From Chloracidobacterium validum (lineage in GTDB: Bacteria > Acidobacteriota > Blastocatellia > Chloracidobacteriales > Chloracidobacteriaceae): DNA of 64,000 nt. The stretch lies in NCBI RefSeq assembly GCF_018304825.1, contig NZ_CP072648.1, forward strand, positions 107,501 through 171,500. Reading direction: 5' to 3'. The first letter of the stretch is position 1; every line of letters begins with the position of its first letter. Below are positions 26,870 to 36,402 of the stretch, piece by piece. The translations under genes were made by a program, and so were the position numbers. The notes beneath the pieces are model-generated. The model worked only from the letters and a program-made list of their open reading frames with translations. It was not told the DNA's origin and searched no databases.

Positions 26870-29065
26870 TTACCGGTCGGCCTCGCCGTTGGTCACCAAG
26901 CGTTCGAGGCTGGCAACGCCAGAAACATTACGGATGGCGCGCATGACGCGCGACAGGTGCTTGGCGTCATGCACGTCGAGCGTGATGGTAATGCGCCCAA
27001 ATCCATCCGAGCCAACATGCGCATGGGATTCGCGGATGTTGGTTTTGATTTCCGCCACGGCGGTGATCACGTTGGCGAGGATACCGGGACGGTTTTCCGT
27101 GGTGGCCGACAAGGTGACGGGATAGGTGGTCGTTCCTTCAGTTTCGATGACCCAGTCCACATCAATCATGCGTTCCCGGTTGATCATCAGGTTGGCCGCA
27201 TTGGTACAGTCAGCCCGATGAATGGCTACCCCCTTGCCGCGGGTAATGTAGCCGATGATCTTTTCGCCCCGAATGGGCGAGCAACAGCGCGCCCGAAACA
27301 CGAGCACTTCATCAATCCCACGCACTTGAATGCGGTCTGGGCCAAGACGCAGGTACTTCTTGACGAGGCGACTGACTTTGGCGAGTCCGTTGGCGGGGGT
27401 ACGGGCGTCGAGTTCGGTCAGTTTGGACGGCGGCACGAATTTGACCAGCACATGCCGCGCTTCGAGCTTCCCGTAACCAACGGCGGCAATGAGGTCTTCG
27501 TCGCGCTGGTAGCCATGATCCTGGGCAACCCGATTGAGTTCGCCAGCTTCAAGTAACTTCCGCAGGTTGAGCTTGAGGCGGTCGGCTTCGCGTTCGAGCG
27601 ACTTGCGGCCAATTTCGAGTGACCGCTGGCGTTCGGTTTCAACCAAATAGCGCCGGATTTTGTTGCGCGCGCGGGCCGTTTTGACCAGCTTGAGCCAGTC
27701 GCGGTTCGGTTTGCCATTTGGCGAAGTCAAGATCTCGACGACATCGCCGTTTTTGAGTTCGTATGAGAGCTTGACGATATTGCCGTTGACCTTGGCGCCG
27801 ACACATTGTTGTCCGACATCGCTGTGGATGGCATAGGCGAAATCAATCGGACACGAGCCACGCGGCAACTCGAGTACTTTGCCCCTGGGCGTGTAGGTGT
27901 AAACCTCATTGGGGTAAAGGTTGATTTTCAGCTCGTCGAGAAACTCGCGTGAGTCAGAAACTTCCTGCTGCCACTCGACTAGGCGTTTGAGCCAGGCGTA
28001 GGCTTCGTGATCCTCCTTGACGGCAGAGCGCCCTTCTTTGTAGCGCCAGTGCGCCGCAATGCCTTCTTCGGCGATTTTGTGCATTTCGGCCGTCCGAATT
28101 TGCACCTCGAAAGCGTGCCCAATATCGCCGACAACCGAGGTGTGGAGCGATTGGTACAGGTTATTGCGTGGAATGCCAATCCAGTCCTTGAATCGCCCAG
28201 GAACGGGTTTCCAGATGTTGTGAACCACGCCGACGGCCGCGTAGCAGTCAGCAATATCCTGCGTGATGACCCGCACGGCCATCAGGTCATAGACTTGGTC
28301 AATCGAGATCGCTTGCTGCTTGAGTTTGCGGTAAAGGCTGTAAAGCCGCTTGATGCGCCCCTGGATTTCGACGACCTTGACGTTGTGTTCGGGGAGCTTT
28401 TCCTGGAGCGTGGCACGGACGTGCGCTAGGTCGGCTTCGAGCGCCGGACGCCGCTGATCCACGATGGATTTCAGGTGACGGTAGTCATCCGGGTAAAGAT
28501 ATTGAAAGCTGAGGTCTTCGAGTTCGCCACGGATCTTCCCCATCCCCAGGCGGTGGGCAATCGGAGCGTAGATGTCGAGCGTTTCCTGGGCTTTCGCCGC
28601 ACGTTTTTCCGGCGGCATGTGGTCGAGCGTCCGCATGTTGTGCAGACGGTCAGCCAACTTGACCAGCACGACCCGGATGTCATCCACCATCGCCAGGAGC
28701 ATCTTGCGGACGGTTTCAGCCTGGCGGTCTTCGCGCGAGGTGTACTCGATGTTGGAAATTTTGGTGAGCCCGTCCACCAGATGCGCAATTTCAGAACCGA
28801 ACTGAGCCTTGAGTTCATCCAGTGTGACGTGGGTATCTTCGACGACATCATGAAGCAGTCCCGTCGTCACGCAGATGACATCCAGGCGCATTTCAGCCAG
28901 GATATAAGCCACGGTGAGGGGGTGCATGAGGTATGGCTCGCCGGACTTACGCACTTGGCCCTTGTGCATTTGCGCCGACAGCAAGTAGGCCCGGCGTAGC
29001 AGGTCGAGGTCGGCGTTTGGGTGGTAGCGCTCGATTTTTTCGGCAATGTCTTCAAATCGAATCAC
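26870..29065 (-). CDS. rel: Bifunctional (p)ppGpp synthetase/hydrolase (Rel/SpoT family)
   Basis: A 731-residue stringent-response enzyme. The HD hydrolase domain (residues about 35-185) keeps its active motif LLHDVVEDT (His72, Asp73) and KLADRLHNMRTL. The synthetase domain (about 230-350) has VYDLMAVRVI and GRFKDWIGIPRNNLYQSLHT. TGS (VYTYTPRGKVLELPRG), a conserved Cys-containing linker (FRARCCSPIRGEKIIGY) and a C-terminal ACT domain follow. Both catalytic halves look intact. The GTG at 29065 has a gagg site; a GTG at 29095 is possible. It is convergent with the amine oxidase. Confidence 0.96.
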   Translation of the reverse strand: MIRFEDIAEKIERYHPNADLDLLRRAYLLSAQMHKGQVRKSGEPYLMHPLTVAYILAEMRLDVICVTTGLLHDVVEDTHVTLDELKAQFGSEIAHLVDGLTKISNIEYTSREDRQAETVRKMLLAMVDDIRVVLVKLADRLHNMRTLDHMPPEKRAAKAQETLDIYAPIAHRLGMGKIRGELEDLSFQYLYPDDYRHLKSIVDQRRPALEADLAHVRATLQEKLPEHNVKVVEIQGRIKRLYSLYRKLKQQAISIDQVYDLMAVRVITQDIADCYAAVGVVHNIWKPVPGRFKDWIGIPRNNLYQSLHTSVVGDIGHAFEVQIRTAEMHKIAEEGIAAHWRYKEGRSAVKEDHEAYAWLKRLVEWQQEVSDSREFLDELKINLYPNEVYTYTPRGKVLELPRGSCPIDFAYAIHSDVGQQCVGAKVNGNIVKLSYELKNGDVVEILTSPNGKPNRDWLKLVKTARARNKIRRYLVETERQRSLEIGRKSLEREADRLKLNLRKLLEAGELNRVAQDHGYQRDEDLIAAVGYGKLEARHVLVKFVPPSKLTELDARTPANGLAKVSRLVKKYLRLGPDRIQVRGIDEVLVFRARCCSPIRGEKIIGYITRGKGVAIHRADCTNAANLMINRERMIDVDWVIETEGTTTYPVTLSATTENRPGILANVITAVAEIKTNIRESHAHVGSDGFGRITITLDVHDAKHLSRVMRAIRNVSGVASLERLVTNGEADR

Positions 29066-29177
29066 GGTCGTGCGCCTCGCGGAGTGTCTCAGCACTCGGC
29101 AACAATTGGGGACATCACTATAACGCGCCGCGCAAAAATTAGCTGTATGATTTACCTATCAACTTGGGAGATCGCGG

Positions 29178-30143
29178 ATGGCTGGCAGAGCGATACGATA
29201 CTGGATGGTCTGGGTTGGTTTTCTTCTGGTTGGCGGCAGTGGTCTGGCTGGACTTCCAGTTGGTGTCCAGGCCCAGGAAGACATTGTCCTGCGAAGCAAC
29301 CTCGTGACCGTCGAAGTCACCGTTACGGATCCCCAAGGTCGCCCCATTGCCGGCCTGCGCCCGGATGACTTTCTGCTCTACGAAGATGATCAGCCACGCC
29401 GGATTGAGTTTTTTCAAGCCAACGGCGAGCGGGCCCTGCGACCACTCGCCGTGGTTTTTGCCTTCGATGTCTCTGGGAGCGTGACGCCCGAAGAAGCCGC
29501 ACTCCAGCGGCGGGCGCTCGAAGCCTTCCTGGTGGAACGCCATCCCGACTCGATGTTCGCGCTGGTGACCTTCAACAACGAGGTGCGGGTTCTCGAAGGT
29601 TTTACCAAGGACACCTCCAAACTGTTGTCCAAGCTGGACCGCTTCAAGAATTTTGGCGGCTCGACCCGCCTGTTTGACGCGCTGGATCGGTCGGTCACGC
29701 TCTTGAGAAAAGTTCCCAGGCAACGCAACGGACGTCTGCTGCGGCGGTTGATCGTCGTGTTGACGGATGGTTTCGACAGCGCCAGTAACGTCAATCTGGA
29801 TGACTTGCTGCGCCGGGTCAATGAACAGGAAGTGACTGTTTACAGCGTCACCGCGCCGTCCTACACCTTGACCGTGGCCGGCCGCATGCGCGTGCCGACG
29901 CCGCTCGACGCCACCCGTCTCATTTCGCTGACGGGCGGCCGAGACTTTCCCATGACGCCAGGAAAAGATTACAGTGACTCGTTTCGCGCCATCGCCAAGG
30001 ACGCCGCAACCAGCTACACCCTGGCCTATGAGCCAGGCGATACCCCGGCCGGGCGAACTGGCTTTCGTCGGATTTCAGTCCGGTTGCGCCAGTTGGAAGC
30101 CAGGGTCCGCACCAGCCGTGAAGGCTACTACGTGCAGCCATGA
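29178..30143 (+). CDS. Secreted VWA-domain protein (acidobacterial VWFA-related type)
   Basis: A 321-residue protein with a signal peptide (about residues 1-33, ending VQAQ). A conserved N-terminal segment follows (RSNLVTVEVTVTDPQGRPI ... LRPDDFLLYEDDQPRRIEFF), then a von Willebrand A domain with MIDAS motif DVSGS, a Thr in FGGSTRLFDAL and Asp in VLTDGFD. A C-terminal segment YTLAYEPGD then RRISVRLR ends the protein. This organisation is strongly expanded in Acidobacteriota. The ligand is unknown. The ATG has a gggag site and the gene appears monocistronic. Confidence 0.93.
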   Translation: MAGRAIRYWMVWVGFLLVGGSGLAGLPVGVQAQEDIVLRSNLVTVEVTVTDPQGRPIAGLRPDDFLLYEDDQPRRIEFFQANGERALRPLAVVFAFDVSGSVTPEEAALQRRALEAFLVERHPDSMFALVTFNNEVRVLEGFTKDTSKLLSKLDRFKNFGGSTRLFDALDRSVTLLRKVPRQRNGRLLRRLIVVLTDGFDSASNVNLDDLLRRVNEQEVTVYSVTAPSYTLTVAGRMRVPTPLDATRLISLTGGRDFPMTPGKDYSDSFRAIAKDAATSYTLAYEPGDTPAGRTGFRRISVRLRQLEARVRTSREGYYVQP

Positions 30144-30204
30144 GCTGGTGTGGCACTCCAGTTTTTTTCGGTCGCGGAAACTTGGCCTGCCGAAGGTGAC
30201 ACTA

Positions 30205-30239
30205 GACAAAAAGCGGACGAGTGTTGCCACCCGTCCGCT
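30205..30239 (-). terminator. Terminator of the DUF4394 gene
   Basis: On the minus strand, agcggacg (30239-30232) pairs with cgtccgct (30219-30212), extended by gtg/cac across one mismatch. tttttgtct follows. It lies 33 bp past the stop of the gene ending at 30273. Confidence 0.85.
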
Positions 30240-30272
30240 GCGATTTAGAGTCGTTAGGAAAATCCCAACGGT

Positions 30273-30941
30273 TCAGCGAAATTCGCCGTTCCAGTCACCC
30301 ACGATGGGTTGGTCGCCGGCAGATCCAAAGTTGACCAAAAAGTCTGCATTGCCGCTTGTGTTTGAGTTGCGCAGGAAAAAGGCCCCGTTGCGGAAAACAC
30401 CCACGGAGTCAAACCCTTTGCCGGTCCAATCGCCGGCGACGGGGCGGTCACCAGGCAGGCCATACCTGAACGCGAAATCGGCAACGCCAGAGGTGTTGGT
30501 GTTTTTCAGGAAAAACTCACCGTTACGGAACACGCCAACGCTGGTTTTCCCGTCACCATCCCAGTCGCCGACGACAGGCAGGTCTGTCGCTTGACCATAG
30601 TTGACGGCGCGGTCAGCTGGGCCGGCCGTGTTGCTATCTCTTAGGAAAAACACGCCGTTGCGGAAGACGCCCACGGAGTCGAAGCCTTTGCCCGTCCAAT
30701 CCCCAACGACGGGGAGATCACCGGGTGCACCATAGTTGAACGCGACATCGGCGGGGCCGGGTGTGTTGGTGTTTTTGAGGAGGAACTGTGCCGTGGATGG
30801 ACGGAAAACGCCGATAGTGTCCACTCCGTCGCCGTCCCAATCGCCAGCGATTGGAATATCACCGGGAAGCCCATATGCAAAGGCAGCGTCGGCAGGGCCG
30901 GACGTGTTGGTGTTGCGCACGAAAGCAGTCGCTGTCGTTGA
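30273..30941 (-). repeat. Five in-frame ~45-codon repeats (VCBS/FG-GAP-like)
   Basis: The encoded unit is roughly VGVFRNGxFFLxNTNTSGxA, then DFAFxYGxPGDxPVxGDW and DGDG or TGKGFDS. DNA copies stay visibly similar (repeated forms of gtcaccaggcaggccatac and ggcaaccccttgcc-type segments), which points to recent duplication or gene conversion within the array. Confidence 0.85.
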
Positions 30942-32777
30942 TCTGTAAACACCAATTTTGGTGACATCGGTGACCAACCGGCTCGCCACAGTCCCCCCGG
31001 CTAGCCCAGGAACATCGGGCGAGAACTGCGCCAGCAAGTTCGCGCGGCCGGTCACGAGATCCAAGCTGTAAATCTCGCTTCTCTCGCCTGTGCTCGTAAA
31101 GAGCAGTCCACTTCCGCCAAGGACCGGCACATTGCTGGACCGCGTGCGCACGTTCGGTGAAATGTCGAAGCCGTTGATGAAATCAACCGCCAACGGCAGG
31201 TTGTTGCTGGTGATGTTGGCCACAAAAAGTTGCGTCCCGGAATTGGGCGGGCTTTGGATGTAAAGGGCGCGACTGACGGCATCGATTGTGTACTGGGTCG
31301 TGGCCGTAGCACCACCAAAGGAGTTGGTGTAAGCCGTGGCTGACACCCCGGTTGAACCGGTTGGGAGTCCGTTGATGTTGGCATCGGTTTGCGTGCCAAG
31401 TGCGCTCCCATTGCCGTCAATGGGCAATCCATTGTCGGGATTCAGTCGGAAATTAAGTCCACTGTTGGTTGTGACGCGCACGCGATCCACAACCGGATTG
31501 AAGTCCATCCCATAACGCCCCGATGGAAGACTGACTGGCGTCGCCCCGTCATCCTGCACGAACGCGACAGCCGATGGGGCGATGGGACTGCAGGCGCCGG
31601 TCTTAGGGTCAGCCAAGTACAGCGTACCGTTGTTGGCGCTGCTATTGATGCCTAGCGCATAAAACTGTCCAGTGGCTGGGCGATAGTCAATCCCGACGAG
31701 CTGTTCACCGCCAATGACGCCAGAAATCAGGACTTCTTGGGCGAAGGGACTGCCCTGGCTGAATTGAATCAGGCTGGTCCCAGCTTGACTGAGCAAGACG
31801 GCAAATTCACCCCCGTCAATCGGCCTGGTCTGAATGGCCAGGCCCTGAACCGGGGTCATCCCGTTACCAACCGGACCGATGAGCCGTGCTGCGCCGGACG
31901 GAAGGGCTATTGCATACAGCTGATTGACGCCGTCCACCTGAAGAACAGCAAAAGCCAGGCCGGAGGTAACCGGTGTGCCCGATGAGCTTGTATTGACCCC
32001 GTCTGGAACATCGAAACCACCGACGCGGGTGAAGTCGAGAGGGCTTGCATCCACTGTCACAGGAAGCCCAAGGACCTGGGTTCCGCTGTTGGGCGGATTT
32101 TGGATGAACATCTGGTCAGTGCCAGGGTCAAGCGTGTATTGCGTGGTGACGGTTGCCAATCCTGCATTGTTGGTGTAGAGCGTGGAATCCACACTCGTCG
32201 TGCCGCCATTGATGTTGGCATCGGGCTGGACACCCGGCGCCATCGAGTCGCCATCAATCAACAGCCCCGTATTGGGGTTCATGCGAAAGTTTAGGCCAGT
32301 ACTGGTCACGATGCGCAGCCGGTCCACCGCCGGGTTGATGTCAATGCCAACCGTTCCGCTCACCGGACGGGGCGTTATCCCGTCGGTGTCAACGAGGCCC
32401 TGCGCCGGAGCCAGTGGGGTCGCCACACCGTTTCGGTGACTGATGCAGTAAAGCCGAACCTGTCCGCTGGCATTGACGGCCAAGCCATACATCAGCCCGT
32501 TGATTGGGCGGAAATCAATGTCAACCAAGTTCTCACCCATCGCCAACCCAGTAATGGGGATTGGCACGCTCGGGCTGGATGGATTATCGAGACTAAGGGG
32601 AATGAGTTGGTTATTTGACAAGGCAAATGCGCCTTTGAGTCCGGTAACGTTGAATGTTCCGGCTGATGCGACGCGCGCGCCAGGTACGGCACGTTCGAGC
32701 ATCACTTGCGGCGCAAGCGCCCAGCCCAGTAAGGCAATGGCGCTCACAACCAGCAATAGTCTTTGGTTTACGCGCAT
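30273..32777 (-). CDS. Secreted protein with two DUF4394 domains and a C-terminal beta-repeat array
   Basis: An 834-residue protein with an N-terminal signal peptide (residues about 1-38). Two DUF4394-type domains follow (residues about 45-325 and 325-600). Each carries the sequence order GIDINPAVDRLRI or GMDFNPVVDRVRV, then NFRLNPDNGLPIDG and PDANINGG, TQTDANING. Residues about 613-834 form five repeats of about 45 residues related to VCBS/FG-GAP units. The function is unknown; it looks like an exported adhesion or surface protein. aaggagacg precedes the ATG, and a terminator follows. Confidence 0.85.
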   Translation of the reverse strand: MRVNQRLLLVVSAIALLGWALAPQVMLERAVPGARVASAGTFNVTGLKGAFALSNNQLIPLSLDNPSSPSVPIPITGLAMGENLVDIDFRPINGLMYGLAVNASGQVRLYCISHRNGVATPLAPAQGLVDTDGITPRPVSGTVGIDINPAVDRLRIVTSTGLNFRMNPNTGLLIDGDSMAPGVQPDANINGGTTSVDSTLYTNNAGLATVTTQYTLDPGTDQMFIQNPPNSGTQVLGLPVTVDASPLDFTRVGGFDVPDGVNTSSSGTPVTSGLAFAVLQVDGVNQLYAIALPSGAARLIGPVGNGMTPVQGLAIQTRPIDGGEFAVLLSQAGTSLIQFSQGSPFAQEVLISGVIGGEQLVGIDYRPATGQFYALGINSSANNGTLYLADPKTGACSPIAPSAVAFVQDDGATPVSLPSGRYGMDFNPVVDRVRVTTNSGLNFRLNPDNGLPIDGNGSALGTQTDANINGLPTGSTGVSATAYTNSFGGATATTQYTIDAVSRALYIQSPPNSGTQLFVANITSNNLPLAVDFINGFDISPNVRTRSSNVPVLGGSGLLFTSTGERSEIYSLDLVTGRANLLAQFSPDVPGLAGGTVASRLVTDVTKIGVYRSTTATAFVRNTNTSGPADAAFAYGLPGDIPIAGDWDGDGVDTIGVFRPSTAQFLLKNTNTPGPADVAFNYGAPGDLPVVGDWTGKGFDSVGVFRNGVFFLRDSNTAGPADRAVNYGQATDLPVVGDWDGDGKTSVGVFRNGEFFLKNTNTSGVADFAFRYGLPGDRPVAGDWTGKGFDSVGVFRNGAFFLRNSNTSGNADFLVNFGSAGDQPIVGDWNGEFR

Positions 32778-33077
32778 GTACTACGTCTCCTTATGTAAGA
32801 TGGAAATGGGAGTTGGCTTGACCTGTCCACAATGTGCCGAGTTCTTCTCGGCAAACCTCTACCTGTCAGAGGTGCAGAAGAGACCCTTACAAGGTTGCGT
32901 AGGTGAAACTTTGGCGAACCAATCGTTCACTTTGGCTAAGAGATAATGAACCAAGCTACTTGTCCCGACATTCACTCAATTCAAACCCTAAGTCAAGTGA
33001 TTCCCTAGCACAGGTTGGGTTTGGTGGCTTGTTTCCACTGGGTTTTCGAGGCCTATGTTGGGTGAGTCAAGTGTTGT
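32778..33077. other. Intergenic region, 300 bp
   Basis: It lies between the start of the DUF4394 gene and the stop of the macrodomain gene, both on the minus strand. It holds the aaggag ribosome site of the former (about 32783-32790), and presumably its promoter. I see no convincing reading frame or RNA structure. A short inverted repeat gttgtt/aacaac (33073-33087) spans the macrodomain stop. Confidence 0.6.
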
Positions 33078-33596
33078 TTAGAACAACGTTGCCTGAGCAC
33101 GGCAATAATGCTCGGCCGTTGCTTCGGAAAAGCAGACGAGCGTGACCTGAAGTGTTGGGTAGGTCTTGGTGAGGTCCGTCCAAAGTGTTTGGACGGCAAT
33201 CCGGCTGGCGCGCTCGACGGGAAACCCATAAGCCCCAGTGGAAATAGCCGGGAATGCTAGGGTTTGGAGGCCATGCTGAGCCGCCAGCGCCAAGCTGTTG
33301 CGGTGGCAGTCGGCCAGGAGTTCCTCTTCATGATGCTGGCCGCCGCGCCAGATTGGTCCAACCGTGTGGATGATCCACCGGGCCGGCAGGCGATAGCCAC
33401 GGGTGATTTTGGCTTGTCCGGGTAAGCAGCCGCCAAGGGTGCGGCATTCGGCGAGGAGTTCGGGGCCAGCCGCGCGGTGAATGGCCCCGTCTACCCCACC
33501 GCCGCCAAGCAGGGAGGGGTTGGCGGCATTCACAATGGCGTCACCGACAAAGCACGTAATGTCACCAACGGTGACAAGCAAACGGTCGCGGTCCAT
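33078..33596 (-). CDS. Macrodomain protein (ADP-ribose / O-acetyl-ADP-ribose deacetylase type)
   Basis: A 172-residue single macrodomain similar to YmdB and MacroD. Ligand motifs are [54 protein letters not shown] and [11 protein letters not shown]. Such proteins hydrolyse ADP-ribose esters and mono-ADP-ribosylation. The ATG at 33596 lies 8 bp after the lpxI stop, with ggag in the lpxI end, so it is probably cotranscribed with lpxI. Confidence 0.93.
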   Translation of the reverse strand: MDRDRLLVTVGDITCFVGDAIVNAANPSLLGGGGVDGAIHRAAGPELLAECRTLGGCLPGQAKITRGYRLPARWIIHTVGPIWRGGQHHEEELLADCHRNSLALAAQHGLQTLAFPAISTGAYGFPVERASRIAVQTLWTDLTKTYPTLQVTLVCFSEATAEHYCRAQATLF

Positions 33597-33603
33597 CTTG
33601 GCG

Positions 33604-34440
33604 TCAGACTCCCAGAATGGTGAGCTTGTGGCGGTTGGCCAGGGCGACTGCCGCCTCGCGGTCAAACATCAACGTTTTTCCGGCTGTCACCGCCAGTGCC
33701 GTTGCCCCAGCGGCCAGCATCGTTTCAATCGTCGGCAGTCCGACAACCGGTACATCGAAACGCATATCCTGTTGTGGCTTGGCGACTTTGATGACGGTCA
33801 GTTCACGGCGGTGGGCAAGGTCACCAGCGCGAAGGATGGCGGCGTCAGTGCCCTCCATGGCTTCAACGGCCACCACGGCTCGGTTGCGTACGACAATGGT
33901 CTGCCCAAGGTCAAGCCCGCTGATGACTTGGGCAACTTCCAGCCCATAGTCGATGTCAGCTTGTTCACGGGCGTTTGGCCGCCGTTTGGTAAGGACTGCC
34001 TGAGGAACTAACAAGTGTGGGACGAACAGCGTCGAGTCCACCAGTTCAATGCCATCGGCGGCGAGTTCGGCAACAACAGCCCCGAGTAGCGAATCGGTGT
34101 TATTCCGTGCCAGCTTGAGCAGCATGGTCGCCATGCGCCAGTCGGGCAGTGCCCCACTAAAAATCTGGCGGTGTTTGACCTGTCCGGCCATGATGGCACG
34201 TCGAACGCCTTCCCGCCGAAAAAAGCGAATCATTTTGCCGAGTTGGCCAAGTCCACACCATTCAACCTTGACCCCGGACTGGGCAATGGCCGGCGAGGTC
34301 TCTTCCCGAATGGCCGCCACCACCAAGCGGACACCTGCCGCGCGCGCGCCATCCACGACGTAGAACGGAAACTGCCCATTACCGGCAATGAGTCCGTAGG
34401 TTTCCTGGCTAGCTACCGGCAACGCAAGCGAATCTGACAT
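33604..34440 (-). CDS. lpxI: UDP-2,3-diacylglucosamine pyrophosphatase LpxI
   Basis: A 278-residue protein of the LpxI (DUF1009) family that hydrolyses UDP-2,3-diacylglucosamine to lipid X in lipid A synthesis. Typical segments are [33 protein letters not shown], the long central [20 protein letters not shown], and the catalytic region [36 protein letters not shown] and [10 protein letters not shown] close it. This implies an LPS-type outer membrane. It precedes the macrodomain gene. Confidence 0.93.
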   Translation of the reverse strand: MSDSLALPVASQETYGLIAGNGQFPFYVVDGARAAGVRLVVAAIREETSPAIAQSGVKVEWCGLGQLGKMIRFFRREGVRRAIMAGQVKHRQIFSGALPDWRMATMLLKLARNNTDSLLGAVVAELAADGIELVDSTLFVPHLLVPQAVLTKRRPNAREQADIDYGLEVAQVISGLDLGQTIVVRNRAVVAVEAMEGTDAAILRAGDLAHRRELTVIKVAKPQQDMRFDVPVVGLPTIETMLAAGATALAVTAGKTLMFDREAAVALANRHKLTILGV

Positions 34441-34470
34441 AACAGCCGCCGTTGTCTTCGGATTGAGTTT

Positions 34471-35685
34471 TCACCGGCTTCCCTCGGCTGGCTTGGTTTC
34501 CGCTGGTTTGGTTTCGGCTGGTTTGGTTTCGGCTGGCTTGTCCGCGCTGGAGTTGGCCTCCGGCGGTGCAGGGGCCGTCTCCGGCTTGGGAAGCAGGGCC
34601 GAACCAGCCGGACGGGCCGAGCCAAAGTTGACCGGGTTGTCCAGAATGCGCTGGGCGAGGTAGTTTTCGATGCGCGCATCATTCGTTGCCGAGGCCTGGA
34701 GCGCAGCCACCAGGATTTGTTCCCGTTGCTGGCGAATGAGGTCAACGATGCGTTTCCGAATTTCAGGATTGTCCAGCTTGGGTTCGATGGTCTCCGTCCG
34801 TTTTCCGGTCAGTTTGAAAATGTAGAGCCGGCCGTTCGAGCCGGGGATTGGTTCGGTAACTTGTCCTTCAGTCATCCCAAAGAAGCGTTTGGCCAAGGCT
34901 TCGCCAAAGGTTTGACGCAGGACGTCTTCCGGGAAAAAGCCGGCGTCGCCGCTGTTCTGAGCCGTCTGAATATCTTCTGAGACCGTCCGTGCAACAGTTG
35001 CAAAGTCATCACCCGCTTTGAGGCGTTCGGCGATTTTGGCAATTTTTTCTTTGGCCTGGGCTTCACCGATGGCGTCATTCTTCAGCCCGTTATCCGCTGG
35101 GTCCACGGCGATGATGCCCAGCGAAACCCCGCGGTCAAGGCGAAACTGTTCTTTGTTCTGGTTGAAAAACTCTTCGATTTCCTTGTCGGAAGGGGCCGGA
35201 ACCTTGGCCTTGAGCTTTTCCTGAAGCTTGCTGACCAAGAGCGCCTGCCGGGTTTCAACCCGAAATTCTTCCTCGGTCAACCCAGCTTCCTTGAGCTTTT
35301 TACGGTAGTCTTCCTCCGACAGCCCTTCATCCGCAATCTGCCGCTTGACGGCCTGGTCAACTTCGGCATCCGTGACCTGGATTTGCTCGCGCTGCGCGCG
35401 CTGAAGCAGGATTTCTTCCCCGATGAGCGCGTCAAGGGCTTTGAGTTGGGCTGCCGCCAGTTCGATTGGGCTGAGATCGCTGAGTTTGGCGTTGGGTTGT
35501 TGTTGCTTGATGCCTTGCTCGATGCGGCGGTTGACTTTTGAAAGCGGAATGACAACCGCATTAACTTTGGCAGCAATCTCCGCCGTTCCGCCAGTTGCGC
35601 CATCAGTTTTATCGCAACCGGCCAGTAGTCCGGCGCTCCCGCCGGCAAGGGCGAAGGTCAGAATAAATGGGGCTAAACGCTTCAC
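34471..35685 (-). CDS. SurA/PpiC-like peptidylprolyl isomerase lipoprotein
   Basis: A 404-residue periplasmic chaperone-type protein. The signal peptide ends in a lipobox (LLAGC, Cys near residue 24). A SurA-like N-terminal helical domain spans about residues 40-180, then a parvulin domain of about residues 185-300 ([36 protein letters not shown]). The C-terminus is a disordered tail with PAETK repeats. The GTG at 35685 with aaggag is used. Probably assists outer-membrane protein folding. Confidence 0.9.
   Translation of the reverse strand: MKRLAPFILTFALAGGSAGLLAGCDKTDGATGGTAEIAAKVNAVVIPLSKVNRRIEQGIKQQQPNAKLSDLSPIELAAAQLKALDALIGEEILLQRAQREQIQVTDAEVDQAVKRQIADEGLSEEDYRKKLKEAGLTEEEFRVETRQALLVSKLQEKLKAKVPAPSDKEIEEFFNQNKEQFRLDRGVSLGIIAVDPADNGLKNDAIGEAQAKEKIAKIAERLKAGDDFATVARTVSEDIQTAQNSGDAGFFPEDVLRQTFGEALAKRFFGMTEGQVTEPIPGSNGRLYIFKLTGKRTETIEPKLDNPEIRKRIVDLIRQQREQILVAALQASATNDARIENYLAQRILDNPVNFGSARPAGSALLPKPETAPAPPEANSSADKPAETKPAETKPAETKPAEGSR
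34486..34543 (-). repeat. 15-bp tandem repeat encoding PAETK
   Basis: Nearly four 15-bp units (34486-34500, 34501-34515, 34516-34530, 34531-34543 partial) of the form ggctggtttggtttc on the plus strand. They encode repeated PAETK at the C-terminus of the SurA-like protein. In-frame copy-number changes would be neutral to the frame. Confidence 0.93.
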
Positions 35686-35846
35686 GAATGACTCCTTGGA
35701 AAGGCAACACAGGTTTGACTCGCCTGACCCAATTCTGGTACAAGAACGAGTTTCGCATACTAAAGGAAGACGAATCGAAGAGCAATCTACCAACCATCTG
35801 GCGCTCCCGTTCGTTTTGCCCGCATCGTTTTGGAGGGGACATATTC

Positions 35847-36116
35847 GTGGCACTCAGCGTAGAAGCTAAAAGCAGTATTTTGCAGGAATATGGGCGACAT
35901 GCGACCGACACCGGCTCGTCGGAAGTGCAGATTGCCCTGTTGACCAAACGAATTGAAGAGTTGACACTTCATTTCAAAACGCACGTCAAGGATAACCACT
36001 CACGGCGCGGTCTGCTCAAACTGGTCAGCCAGCGGCGGCGGCTCCTCAACTACCTCAAGCGTCAGGACGCCGAACGTTACCAACAGGTTATTTCAAAACT
36101 TGGTATTCGGAAGTAG
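35847..36116 (+). CDS. rpsO: 30S ribosomal protein S15
   Basis: An 89-residue S15, exactly the family length. It has [40 protein letters not shown] and the C-terminal [12 protein letters not shown]. It binds 16S rRNA helices 20-22. The start is a GTG at 35847 after a tggagggg site. It is followed by pnp, the usual rpsO-pnp order. Confidence 0.97.
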   Translation: MALSVEAKSSILQEYGRHATDTGSSEVQIALLTKRIEELTLHFKTHVKDNHSRRGLLKLVSQRRRLLNYLKRQDAERYQQVISKLGIRK

Positions 36117-36125
36117 GTCTACTGG

Positions 36126-36179
36126 CTTCCGGCCGTTGGTGTGGCGTGCTGTGGCAGGTGCGCCACGGGCGTCTGGAAG
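36126..36179 (+). other. Long imperfect hairpin in the rpsO-pnp spacer
   Basis: cttcc (36126-36130) pairs with ggaag (36175-36179), gcc with ggc, and gtggcg (36141-36146) with cgccac (36161-36166) around a 14-nt loop. No T-run follows, so it is more likely an RNA-processing or stability element than a terminator. Confidence 0.45.
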
Positions 36180-36402
36180 TAGATTGTCAGGGGCGGTTCC
36201 GGCCGAGCCCGTCACCCGTCGAGCGTTCATACGCGCGACGTAGGTGGCGGGCTTGTCTTTTGGCGGTGTTACCGAGCCGGCCCACACGGGGTTATATCTG
36301 GGTTGTCGCTGATTTGATGGATGCAAGCCGTGAGGTGTTGCCATAGGAATTTTTAGGAATAGCACTAGCGTTTTCTCATGGGAGAAGGGAGATAAAAGGT
36401 TT

